A stretch of 64,000 nucleotides of DNA, taken from assembly GCF_900116115.1 (NCBI RefSeq), contig NZ_FOZP01000002.1, forward strand, positions 394,122 to 458,121, given 5' to 3'. Of this stretch, positions 53,155-61,194 are shown piece by piece; position 1 is the stretch's first letter; the number at the start of each line of letters is the position of its first letter. A program made the translations under genes and the position numbers. The DNA is from Lutibacter maritimus. Lineage in GTDB: Bacteria; Bacteroidota; Bacteroidia; Flavobacteriales; Flavobacteriaceae. Below the pieces are notes generated by a model. That model ran no database searches, was not told the DNA's origin, and was given only the letters and a program-made list of their open reading frames with translations.

Positions 53155-55629
53155 TTAGCTAGCTAAAGCAGCATCCATTAATGCTTTGTATTTAGCAGCA
53201 ATTGCTAAAGCATTTGCATGTCTTGCAGTTAAAGTAGCGATTTTAGCTTCTAAGTAAGCAATATAAGCAACATCAGCATTAGCATCAACTTGAGCAGAAG
53301 CTAAAGCTTGTTGAGCAACTTCGATGTCATACATAGCATCTTCTAAATCAGACTGTAAATCAGCTAAATCATCAGCTAAATCATCTAAATTTCCAGAAGT
53401 ATAAGCATCAATTAAGTCTTCGTTTAAGTCTAACTCATTATTTAAAGCAGTTTCTTGTTGCTCTAATGACCAGTAAACTTGCCATTCAGCGATAATTTCT
53501 GCGTGTAAGTCAGCATATAATGAACTTAAATAACCAGTGTTAGCAACATACTCATCGTATTCTGCTTGTAAAGCATCAACAACAGCTTGTTTAGCATCAA
53601 TGATAGGTTGGATAGCAGCAATTTCTGTTGTCCAATCAGCGATATCATCATTAGCATCATCAATCCATCCTTGGATATCTTCTTCAGTAGTAGCTTCAAA
53701 AGCAGTTAAATCAGCATCAGCATCAGTTAAATCAGTGTTAGCGTCAGCTAAATCAGTTGTTGCATCAGCAATTGCATCAAGAGCGTCATCATTAGCTATG
53801 ATAGCAGCATCAACATCAGCTTGAGCAGCATCAACTACAGCTTCAGCAGCAGCAACTAGCGCTAATTGATTTTCGTATAAATCTTTTTGGTGATCGTAAA
53901 CTAATTGTGCAGCAGCTAAAGCATCTCCAAAATTATCAACGATATCTTGTTCAACAGCCACAGCGTCTTCTAATGGCTCAATTGCATCAATTGCAGCAGT
54001 TAAAACATCAGCAGCAGCTTCTAAACGATCTGATTTAGTTCCAGCAGCAATATCATCACCACCTACATTGTAGTAGTCACCAGGAGCTAAAGCACCAGCA
54101 CTTGCATCAGCTAAGAATGCAGCATATGTAGCATAAGATCCAGTTACGTTTAAACCTGCACCAGCAGTTAAAGTTAAAGCATCAACGCCATTATCAGTAG
54201 CATTTACAACTCTGTAAGAATCAGTAGGTGTTGTTGCATCAGCATGTAAACCTACAGCACCATTAGCTCCTCCTTCCCATACAAAACCTGTAGGGTCAGC
54301 TTCAAAAGCAGCTTTTTTAGCATCATAATCAGCTTGAGCAGCAATTAAGTCAGCTTGAGCAGCAGCTAAATTAGCTTCAGCAGTAGCTAAGTCAGCTTCA
54401 GCAGCTGGTAAACCAGCTTCGTAAGCAGCAGTTTCATCAGCTAAATCTTGAATAGCATCTTGGTAAGAAGTATTTAATCCTGCTAATTCTGTATTTAAAT
54501 CAGCTAAAGCAGTGTTTGCATCAGCTAAAGCAGTGTTTGCATCAGCTAAAGCATCAGCAGTAATATCTTGAGCATCTTCAGCAGCTTCTAATGCATCTTC
54601 AGCAGCAGCTACAGCAGCTTCAGCATCAGCTACAGCAGTTTCTAAAGCAGCTAAAGCAGCTGGATAATCAGCTAATTGAGTTTCCCATAAAGCGATATCA
54701 TCATTAGCAGCATCAATCCAGTCTTCACGATCTTGTTTGTCTTCTTGAGCATCTTCTAAATCACCTAAAGCTTCCATATATCTGTCAACAACTTCATTTC
54801 TTACGCCGTTTTGATCATATATAGCCATGATTTTGTTGTATTGCTCTTGCATAGTAATAGCTAAAGCATCTAATTGAGCTTGTAAATCATCACTATCAGC
54901 TTCTAAAGCAGAAACCATAGCTTCTGGAGTTGAAGGATTAGCAATGTAAGCTTCCATATCAGCAATTGCAGTTTCAATGCTAGCTTTCTCAGCTACAGCA
55001 TTAGCAACAGCAGCTTCCATTTGAGCTAAATAATATGCAGAAGAAACATAGTTACTTCCATCATAAGTTAAGAAAAGGTTTGCAGCAGCTAAATCAGCTT
55101 CAGCATCTAATTTGTCTTCTAAAATACTATTAGCAGTATTCATAGCACTTGCATAAGCATAAGCATACTGAGTAGCTAATTGCGCACCAGCAGCTTCTAA
55201 TTGAGCCATTAAATTTGCCATTTGAAGTTCAAAATTAGCTTGTGCAATTGCAGCAGCATTTTCTTGAGCAGCAACATTAGCTGTTGTTTGAGCAACTAAT
55301 AACATCATTTGTTGTTCGTGTACTAAAGCCATATAAGCTGTATCTTCTTCTTGTGCAGCTGTTTCTGCATCAATTGCAGCAGCTTGAGATAGAGCAACTT
55401 GAGCTTGCGCTTCTAAATAAGCAGCTTGCGCTTGTTCTGCTTGTGCTTGCGCAGCTAATAAAGATGCTTCAGCATTTTGTACTGCAGTTTGTGCAGCAAT
55501 TAAATCAGCTTGAGCTTCGTAAATAGCTTCTACAACTGGAGAGACTTCGTTGTCAATACAAGATGTAAAGCTAACACTGAATAGGGTAGTCATCATCAGA
55601 ACTACCGACAATTTTTTTAAATGTTTCAT
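53155..55629 (-). CDS. Ala/Asp-rich heptad-repeat lipoprotein, 824 residues
   Basis: The N-terminus has a lipoprotein signal with lipobox cysteine at residue 24 (FTSC) and an acidic IDNE just after, as in surface-exposed flavobacterial lipoproteins. Nearly all the rest is low-complexity alpha helix dominated by Ala with Asp/Glu and a few Leu/Val/Ile, in heptads such as TALADAN. A break at about 443-533 is a Gly/Thr-rich segment (GFVWEGGANGAVGLH, DYYNVGGDDIAAG). The motif WIDxANDDIAxW occurs near residues 301 and 653, indicating an internal duplication. No Cys occurs beyond the lipobox. No enzyme motif is visible; a filamentous or adhesive role is inferred. It has a good promoter of its own. 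Confidence 0.8.
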   Translation of the reverse strand: MKHLKKLSVVLMMTTLFSVSFTSCIDNEVSPVVEAIYEAQADLIAAQTAVQNAEASLLAAQAQAEQAQAAYLEAQAQVALSQAAAIDAETAAQEEDTAYMALVHEQQMMLLVAQTTANVAAQENAAAIAQANFELQMANLMAQLEAAGAQLATQYAYAYASAMNTANSILEDKLDAEADLAAANLFLTYDGSNYVSSAYYLAQMEAAVANAVAEKASIETAIADMEAYIANPSTPEAMVSALEADSDDLQAQLDALAITMQEQYNKIMAIYDQNGVRNEVVDRYMEALGDLEDAQEDKQDREDWIDAANDDIALWETQLADYPAALAALETAVADAEAAVAAAEDALEAAEDAQDITADALADANTALADANTALADLNTELAGLNTSYQDAIQDLADETAAYEAGLPAAEADLATAEANLAAAQADLIAAQADYDAKKAAFEADPTGFVWEGGANGAVGLHADATTPTDSYRVVNATDNGVDALTLTAGAGLNVTGSYATYAAFLADASAGALAPGDYYNVGGDDIAAGTKSDRLEAAADVLTAAIDAIEPLEDAVAVEQDIVDNFGDALAAAQLVYDHQKDLYENQLALVAAAEAVVDAAQADVDAAIIANDDALDAIADATTDLADANTDLTDADADLTAFEATTEEDIQGWIDDANDDIADWTTEIAAIQPIIDAKQAVVDALQAEYDEYVANTGYLSSLYADLHAEIIAEWQVYWSLEQQETALNNELDLNEDLIDAYTSGNLDDLADDLADLQSDLEDAMYDIEVAQQALASAQVDANADVAYIAYLEAKIATLTARHANALAIAAKYKALMDAALAS
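54501..54542 (-). repeat. Exact tandem 21-base (heptad-coding) repeat
   Basis: A 21-base unit is repeated exactly at 54501-54521 and 54522-54542, encoding two heptads (TALADAN twice) in the Ala-rich lipoprotein. A third, diverged copy follows on each side. Unit length equals one coiled-coil heptad, so gain or loss keeps both frame and helix phase. Confidence 0.9.
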
Positions 55630-55701
55630 TTTGTAACTTTTTAATTAATATTCTTTAAAATTTAAATAGGTTAATAAACTTGTGTTATTACAATTAGGGA
55701 A

Positions 55702-55732
55702 CAAAACTACACATATAATTTTTATTATGCAA
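55702..55732 (-). promoter_or_regulatory. Promoter of the Ala-rich lipoprotein gene
   Basis: On the minus strand TTG (55732-55730) and TAGTTTTG (55709-55702, exact TAnnTTTG match) are spaced by 20 bases. The expected start site leaves a leader of about 65 bases before the ATG at 55629. This is one of the best-formed promoters in the window. Confidence 0.7.
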
Positions 55733-56086
55733 TATTTGAATTAGTAAAACTCCTTAATTTTTAATGCTAAAATAGTAATATTTTTGATTTACTGTACATA
55801 AATCATTAAAAAATAATTAGTTATGTTTAAAATTGAATAATTATATATGTTAGGTAAATGATTTAATTGTATGGTTATAATGCTATATTTTGCATATTAT
55901 TACTGTAATTATGACATGTATTTTAATTATTATTGGTTTTTTATGAGTTGTTAGCTTGTTTTTATGATAGTTTTTATTTTTTTATTAGATTATTTATAAA
56001 AAATTAATCATTTTTTTTCTAATACTGTTTTTTATCTTTTTTTATAATTTTCGTACATGTTTACTCTGTTTTTTTGTTAGTACATG
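55733..56086. other. AT-rich intergenic region without recognisable gene
   Basis: About 350 bases of very AT-rich DNA between the lipoprotein promoter and the ssb terminator. No open frame beyond about a dozen codons was found, no tRNA, and no stable GC-containing hairpin. A near -7 sequence (TATATTTTG, one base too long) at about 55880 faces no gene. The word TACATG or its near relatives recurs a few times, without clear spacing. Confidence 0.5.
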
Positions 56087-56118
56087 AAAAAATGAGTGCC
56101 AATTAGCACTCATTTTTT
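56087..56118. terminator. Rho-independent terminator after ssb
   Basis: AAAAAATGAGTGC (56087-56099) pairs perfectly with GCACTCATTTTTT (56106-56118) around a 6-base loop. It lies 19 bases after the ssb stop on the minus strand and is followed there by a T-run. Confidence 0.9.
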
Positions 56119-56136
56119 TTCACGGCAAAATTCCTA

Positions 56137-56472
56137 CTACTTGTTGCCTAACAAAAGCATTTCACTTACAACAATTTCAGTAATATATTTTTTCACCCCA
56201 TTTACATCATCATAACTTCTAGATGTAAGTTTACCTTCTATAGCAATTTCACGTCCTTTTTCTAAATATTGTGCAGCTATTTCAGCAGTTTTATTCCACG
56301 CTACTATATTGTGCCATTGTGTTTCAGTTACTTTTTCGCCCTGTGCGTTTTTGTATGTTTCATTTGTAGCCATTGAAAATTTTGCTAATTTTTTTCCAGA
56401 ATCTAATGTTATTATTTCTGGTTTGTTTCCTAAGTTTCCAATAAGTTGTACTTTGTTTCTTAACGTATTCAT
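56137..56472 (-). CDS. ssb: Short single-stranded DNA-binding protein without acidic tail
   Basis: The 111-residue protein has the SSB OB-fold from its first residues: NKVQLIGNLGNKPEI, KLAKFSMATNETYKN, TQWHNIVAWNKTAEIAAQYL and GREIAIEGKLTSRSYDD. It ends directly after the fold (SEMLLLGNK). The Gly/Pro-rich linker and acidic tip (DDIPF type) that recruit partner proteins are missing. Housekeeping SSBs in Flavobacteria are normally about 130-160 residues with such a tip, often near mutY and gld genes. This is probably a secondary SSB. It is divergent from the NUMOD4/HNH gene. Confidence 0.9.
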   Translation of the reverse strand: MNTLRNKVQLIGNLGNKPEIITLDSGKKLAKFSMATNETYKNAQGEKVTETQWHNIVAWNKTAEIAAQYLEKGREIAIEGKLTSRSYDDVNGVKKYITEIVVSEMLLLGNK

Positions 56473-56594
56473 AAGATAAGGTTTTAATTATGTTAAATGT
56501 CATTCGTTCAATTCAACAGTGCAAATATTGTGTATGTTTTAAATTATATTCGGTTGTAATATGTTTACTTTCGTATGTAAATGTTTGTAGTCGT

Positions 56595-56623
56595 TTGTAC
56601 ACGGATATTTTTTCGTATATTTG
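56595..56623 (+). promoter_or_regulatory. Promoter of the NUMOD4/HNH gene
   Basis: TTG (56595-56597) and TATATTTG (56616-56623, exact TAnnTTTG match) are spaced by 18 bases, and the ATG at 56651 lies 27 bases further. A longer frame would begin at a TTG inside the -7 box, so the ATG at 56651 is preferred. Confidence 0.65.
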
Positions 56624-56650
56624 ATAAACTACACACTAAAAATTAGAAAA

Positions 56651-57208
56651 ATGATTGTTAATTTTAGACAGGAAACTTGGACGCCCTATTTTAATGAAAA
56701 ATGGAGTGCTGATGATGAGTTGATGATATCTAATTACGGGCGCGTTAAAAGAAGAAAAGCCGGTGAGGAGGAATGGGAACTTTCTAAAACATCATTAATT
56801 GGAGGGTATGATTCATTTTGGATTCGAAAAAAAGGAAACAAAAACACATCATCTAGCTATATTCATAGAGTTGTAGCTGAGATTTATTGTAAAAAACGAG
56901 AAGACCAAAACTTTGTAATTCACTTAGATTTTGATAAATTAAATAACAGAGCTGATAATTTGAAATGGGTGAATAGGGCAGAATTAAATGAACACAATAA
57001 AAAGAACCCAATTCACAAGAAAAAAATTGGTAAGCGAACCTATTCTAAACTTACGGAAGGTAGAGTTAGAATGATTAAAAAGAAAATATTTGACCCTAAT
57101 AGAAGAACCAGAATGCGTTTAATTGCTAAGCAATTTGGAATTTCAGAGATGCAATTGTATAGAATTAAATCTGGAGAAAATTGGGGAAACGTAAAAATTG
57201 ACGATTAA
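56651..57208 (+). CDS. NUMOD4-HNH endonuclease-like protein with C-terminal HTH
   Basis: The 185-residue protein has an N-terminal NUMOD4-like motif (WTPYF, MISNYGRVKRRK) and an HNH core: YIHRVVAEIYC, then IHLDFDKLNNRADNLKWV with the His and the NNxxxNLxW signature. The residue before the catalytic His is Ile rather than the common Asn. A C-terminal segment (RLIAKQFGISEMQLYRIKSGENWG) looks like a helix-turn-helix. It has no signal peptide. Such proteins are usually homing or phage HNH nucleases, but no intron, intein or phage gene lies beside it. A zinc-ribbon gene follows after 21 bases, and ssb is divergent. Confidence 0.82.
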   Translation: MIVNFRQETWTPYFNEKWSADDELMISNYGRVKRRKAGEEEWELSKTSLIGGYDSFWIRKKGNKNTSSSYIHRVVAEIYCKKREDQNFVIHLDFDKLNNRADNLKWVNRAELNEHNKKNPIHKKKIGKRTYSKLTEGRVRMIKKKIFDPNRRTRMRLIAKQFGISEMQLYRIKSGENWGNVKIDD

Positions 57209-57229
57209 AATAAAAAGATTGCAAAAGCT

Positions 57230-57577
57230 ATGAAAAAAAAGTGCTTAGAGTGTGATGAACCTTTAAATGGAAGGGTTGATAAAAAATTTTGTTCAGATTA
57301 TTGTAGAAACTCTTACAATAACAAAGTAAACAAAGAGAGTAAAAATTTAATTAGAAATATTAATAATCGCCTTCGGAAAAATCATAAAATATTGAGTGAT
57401 TTAAATGAATCGGGTAAAACAAAAGTTACTAGAACTAAACTATTAGATGGTAATTTTGATTTTAATTATTTTACTTCAATTTACACTACAAAAACCGGGA
57501 ATACCTATTTTTATTTATATGATCAAGGTTATTTACCGTTAGAAAATGATTATTATTTATTAATTAAAAAAGAATAA
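57230..57577 (+). CDS. Small zinc-ribbon protein, 115 residues
   Basis: The N-terminus has a four-cysteine zinc ribbon (KCLECDEPLNGR, FCSDYCRNSYNNK), a pattern found in DNA-associated small proteins and toxin-antitoxin-like genes. The rest is a basic helical region followed by a beta-rich tail with many Tyr (TYFYLYDQGYLPLENDYY). No named family is certain. It starts 21 bases after the HNH gene and is probably co-transcribed with it. It converges with the alkaline phosphatase gene. Confidence 0.72.
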   Translation: MKKKCLECDEPLNGRVDKKFCSDYCRNSYNNKVNKESKNLIRNINNRLRKNHKILSDLNESGKTKVTRTKLLDGNFDFNYFTSIYTTKTGNTYFYLYDQGYLPLENDYYLLIKKE

Positions 57578-57578
57578 T

Positions 57579-58994
57579 TTAAAATTTATTTTCTATTTCA
57601 GCAGCTTCCAACATTAAGTAGTGTAAGTCTGTATTTTTTATAAATGGTTTTAATAGGTTACTACCTGGTCCAAACATTGCCAATTCAACATAATCTGATG
57701 AGTGGTGCTGGCTGATCCAGCTTACAGAATTATGCTTTTTTTGTATTTCGGCTAACACTTTAAAGGGCAGGTGTTTATTGTTATATAAACCATCTTCAGA
57801 TTTAAGGTTATTATAATAGCTTAAAATTAATTTTGCTTCATCTTCACTTACGCTAAAATTATTTGCATATTCTATTCGTTCTTTTATTTGTGAAATTGTT
57901 GTTTCTTTACCAAAGCCGTTTAAAATCCAATCATTAGAATGTTTGTATTTTTGAATTGTGTCAAAATTATCGTTTGCTTTTTCTCCAGAAATAACACCCG
58001 GATTAGAGTTTCCGTGATCTGTAGTAATAATAACTAATGTATCATTGTCTTTTTCAGCAAAATCGATTGCTACTTTTATTGCTTCATCATGGGCCGTTTG
58101 ATCAAAAATTAAACCAGCAATATCATTTCCATGTGCAGCCCAATCTACTTTTCCTGCTTCAACTTGTAAAACAAAACCATTAGGATGCCCTTTCATTCTG
58201 TCGATGGCTTTTTGAGTCATTTCACCGAGTGTTGGAATTTTTTCATGCAATTCGTTGTTGTTATTTCTGTCTATTGTATAAGGTAATCCGCTATCAGAAA
58301 AAACACCCAGTATTGGTAGATTATTACTGGTATTTAACATTTCTTTTCTTGTTTTTACAATTTGATAACCATTGTTGCTGAATTTTTGATATAAATCCAC
58401 TTTATCCTTACGATGTTCTGAAGAAAAATAGCTATTTCCACCGCCCATCATTATATCAAAATTATTATCTAAATATTTTTCTGCTATACCTTCTTGGTCA
58501 TTTCTTGATGAACTGTTAACACAAAAACCTGCAGGAGTAGCATGCGTGATTGGCACGGTTGTTACACAGCCAGCCATTTTACCAGCTTTTTTAAATTTTT
58601 GCCAAATAGGTAAATATTTTTCTCCATTTACGCCTACGTTTAATCCTCCATTGTTAATTCTATACCCACCACCCCAAGATGAGCTTGCTGCTGCTGAATC
58701 AGTTACTATAGAGTTGGCTGAAGCCATATCCATTAAAGCTCTAGATATTTTATTTTCCTTATATAATTGTAGCCAATTACTTCCGATACCATTTTTTCTT
58801 GAAAGGTATAAGTCGGTCATATTTAAAGTTCCTATACTCATACCATCACTAATAATTATAATAATATTTTTAGCTATTTTATTCTTTTTTATAGTATCAA
58901 AATCAATTTGTTTTGCTTCTAAATCAAAAGTGTTTAATAGTGAAGTGCCTAAGGCAAAAAGTGAACCGTTTCTAAAAAACTTTCTTCTATCCAT
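57579..58994 (-). CDS. Alkaline phosphatase, Tat-exported
   Basis: The 471-residue protein starts at the ATG at 58994. Its N-terminus MDRRKFFRNGSLFALG is a twin-arginine (Tat) signal. The metal and active-site motifs of PhoA-type alkaline phosphatases are present: IIIISDGMSIGT, the nucleophile serine in VTDSAAASSSWGGG, EAGKVDWAAHGND, and VIITTDHGNSNPG. A C-terminal SWISQHHSSDYVELAMFGPG carries the last zinc ligands. It hydrolyses phosphate monoesters in the periplasm, consistent with phosphate scavenging; no Pho-box was identified. An ATG at 59021 would extend it by nine residues. Confidence 0.92.
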   Translation of the reverse strand: MDRRKFFRNGSLFALGTSLLNTFDLEAKQIDFDTIKKNKIAKNIIIIISDGMSIGTLNMTDLYLSRKNGIGSNWLQLYKENKISRALMDMASANSIVTDSAAASSSWGGGYRINNGGLNVGVNGEKYLPIWQKFKKAGKMAGCVTTVPITHATPAGFCVNSSSRNDQEGIAEKYLDNNFDIMMGGGNSYFSSEHRKDKVDLYQKFSNNGYQIVKTRKEMLNTSNNLPILGVFSDSGLPYTIDRNNNNELHEKIPTLGEMTQKAIDRMKGHPNGFVLQVEAGKVDWAAHGNDIAGLIFDQTAHDEAIKVAIDFAEKDNDTLVIITTDHGNSNPGVISGEKANDNFDTIQKYKHSNDWILNGFGKETTISQIKERIEYANNFSVSEDEAKLILSYYNNLKSEDGLYNNKHLPFKVLAEIQKKHNSVSWISQHHSSDYVELAMFGPGSNLLKPFIKNTDLHYLMLEAAEIENKF

Positions 58995-59126
58995 AATATA
59001 ATTACTAAAAATAAGTTCCAAAGATACAGGTTTTGTTTTTTTTTAAACAAATTGTTTTGGGAATTTTATTTTACTTATTTAAGTATAATTTAAATTATCT
59101 TTTGAAGATATAATTTAAATTTATAG

Positions 59127-59176
59127 ATATTAAAAAATGGGCTTTAGCAAATTTGCTAAAGCCCATTTTTTAATAT
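59127..59176. terminator. Perfect 50-bp palindromic bidirectional terminator
   Basis: The whole 50-base stretch equals its own reverse complement, centred between 59151 and 59152. Its core GGGCTTTAGCAAA pairs with TTTGCTAAAGCCC, and A/T-runs flank it. It can form a hairpin with essentially no loop, or a cruciform. It lies 31 bases after the pyk stop and ends the acpP-fabF-rnc-IPExxxVDY-pyk transcript. Confidence 0.92.
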
Positions 59177-59207
59177 TGTTGGCTATATAAGCTATATTAA
59201 AAAGCTA

Positions 59208-60644
59208 TTAATTCTTTTTGTATTCTGTAACTCTCATGGTATTTGCCATACCTCTTTCTTTTACTGGCATTGAAGTAATATTGATAGCAAAATCTCCTTG
59301 GTTTAAATACCCACGTTCATGCGCTAAATTATTAATATCTTCAATAGTTTGGTCTGTACTTACAAATCTATCATAATACACACCTTTAACTCCCCAAAGT
59401 AAGTTTAACATTGCTAAAATTCTTCTGTTTGAAGAAAAAACTAAAATATTTGATTTTGGTCTCCAAGATGAAATTTGAAAAGCAGTATAACCCGAATCAG
59501 TTAATGTTGTAATTACTTCAGCATTTATAGAATTTGCCATTAAAGCTGCTTGGTGACAAATAGTGTTTGATATAAAACGCTCATTTATGCATTGTACATA
59601 ATGGTCTGGAACGGAAATTAGTGGAGAGTTTTCAACGCTTTCAATAATTTTACGCATTTGTTTAATAACTTCTAATGGGTATTCTCCAACAGAAGTTTCT
59701 CCAGATAACATTACAGCATCTGCACCATCCATAATTGAGTTTGCTACATCATTTACCTCTGCTCTTGTTGGTACCTGATTGGTTATCATAGTTTCCATCA
59801 TTTGCGTAGCTATAATAATTGGAATGTGTGCTTTTTTTGCCTTTAGTACCAATCTTTTTTGAATTAAAGGCACTTTTTCCATAGGAACTTCCACTCCTAA
59901 ATCTCCACGAGCACACATTAAACCATCACAATAAGCTGTTAATTTATCAATGTTTGCAACTGCTTCTGGTTTTTCAATTTTAGCAATTATTGGAATATTA
60001 TGTGTTGAATGCTCTTTAATTAAATCTTTAAGTTGAATAAGATCTTCAGGAGTTCTAACAAAAGAAAGGGCAATCCAATCTACTTCAATAGACATTGCGA
60101 AAATAGCATCTTTAATATCTTTCTCTGTTAATGCGGGTAAAGAAATTTTTGTATTTGGTAAGTTAACACCTTTTTTAGATTTTAACGGACCGCCGCGTAA
60201 TACCTTTGTTACAACTTTGCTGTCTCTATCTGTATGAGTAACTTCAAATAATAATTTACCATCATCAACTAAAATATGTTCTCCAACTTGAACGTCCATA
60301 GGAAAACTTTGATAGGTCATAAAGGCAACTTCTTTAGTTCCTTCACATTTGTTGGTTGTAAATGTAAATACATCACCTTCATTTAAATATACATCATCCT
60401 GCATTACACCAACACGTAATTTAGGTCCTTGTAAATCTGCTAATACAGCTACGTTAAAATTTCTTCTTTTATTAATTGCTCTAATAAAATTAACTCTTTC
60501 TTTAACATCTTCATAATCTGCGTGCGAAAAGTTAATTCTAAATACATTTACACCAGACTCCATCATCTTTTCTAAAAGAGTTTCTGTGCCAATTGCTGGC
60601 CCTAATGTTGCTACTATTTTGGTGCGTTTTCTATTTTCTGCCAT
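59208..60644 (-). CDS. pyk: Pyruvate kinase
   Basis: The 478-residue enzyme has KIVATLGPAIGTETLLEKM and SGVNVFRINFSHADY at the start. The signature region IIAKIEKPEAVANID holds the catalytic lysine, followed by CARGDLGVEVPMEKVP and the ATP-binding QMMETMITNQVPTRAEVND and DAVMLSGETSVGEYP. The B domain and C-terminal domain are complete. It makes pyruvate and ATP from PEP and ADP. Its ATG is two bases after the stop of the IPExxxVDY gene. It is the last gene of the operon and is followed by the 50-bp palindromic terminator. Confidence 0.97.
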   Translation of the reverse strand: MAENRKRTKIVATLGPAIGTETLLEKMMESGVNVFRINFSHADYEDVKERVNFIRAINKRRNFNVAVLADLQGPKLRVGVMQDDVYLNEGDVFTFTTNKCEGTKEVAFMTYQSFPMDVQVGEHILVDDGKLLFEVTHTDRDSKVVTKVLRGGPLKSKKGVNLPNTKISLPALTEKDIKDAIFAMSIEVDWIALSFVRTPEDLIQLKDLIKEHSTHNIPIIAKIEKPEAVANIDKLTAYCDGLMCARGDLGVEVPMEKVPLIQKRLVLKAKKAHIPIIIATQMMETMITNQVPTRAEVNDVANSIMDGADAVMLSGETSVGEYPLEVIKQMRKIIESVENSPLISVPDHYVQCINERFISNTICHQAALMANSINAEVITTLTDSGYTAFQISSWRPKSNILVFSSNRRILAMLNLLWGVKGVYYDRFVSTDQTIEDINNLAHERGYLNQGDFAINITSMPVKERGMANTMRVTEYKKN

Positions 60645-60646
60645 AA

Positions 60647-61105
60647 TTAAAATATAAGGTGATCTTTTGTTTTTAAAGTATTAAGTTCTATTGAATAGGA
60701 CGTTATAATTTGATTAATTTTTTTTAAATTATTTATTGTTTTTTGAATGTAATTTTCGTGATCTCCACCTTCAATTTTTAAAAAAAAGTCTACGTTTTTT
60801 TTTTCGGGAATTAAATATGAAGTTGTGCTGTAGTTACCACCAAATAAACCGCCCATTTCATTAGAGTTTACATATTGAATATGTTTGTTGTTAATTAAAT
60901 AATAATTCATAAAATTATGTTCATCTTTATATTCAAACAAGGGAAATTCAGCATTGGAATTTTTAAAATCTAAATGTTGTTTACATCTATTAAATTTTGT
61001 TTTTAAGTGCTTATTTAACAAATAAGCTAACTTGTAATCTTCTTCAGTAGAATGAATTCCAATTAGGGAATAATCATCTTCAAAATCAAACGTTAATAGT
61101 TGCAT
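60647..61105 (-). CDS. IPExxxVDY family protein
   Basis: The 152-residue cytoplasmic protein belongs to the Bacteroidota family named after the motif, seen here as IPEKKNVDFF (the final Tyr of the motif is Phe). LTFDFEDDYSLIGIHSTEEDYKLAYLLNKHL marks the N-terminus in shortened form. No biochemical function is known. It sits between rnc and pyk, as in many Flavobacteria. I start at the ATG at 61105; an alternative nine codons earlier would add hydrophobic residues of no family match. The stop lies two bases before the pyk start. Confidence 0.87.
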   Translation of the reverse strand: MQLLTFDFEDDYSLIGIHSTEEDYKLAYLLNKHLKTKFNRCKQHLDFKNSNAEFPLFEYKDEHNFMNYYLINNKHIQYVNSNEMGGLFGGNYSTTSYLIPEKKNVDFFLKIEGGDHENYIQKTINNLKKINQIITSYSIELNTLKTKDHLIF

Positions 61106-61194
61106 ATCAAGAATGAATATAAATAGGGACAAAAGTACTATTGTTTAATTATAGTAACTAATTAATTTACGAAATCGTATTCGATTTGTATTGA

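Noticed and set aside
53537-53824. Open frame on the plus strand opposite the Ala-rich lipoprotein gene
   Set aside because: It is a by-product of the repetitive Ala/Asp codons on the other strand. It lacks a promoter and would encode a Ser/Ala low-complexity peptide.
56651-57208. HNH protein as a homing endonuclease inside an intron or intein
   Set aside because: Neighbouring genes are intact and not split, and the gene has its own promoter. No intron-like structure is visible.
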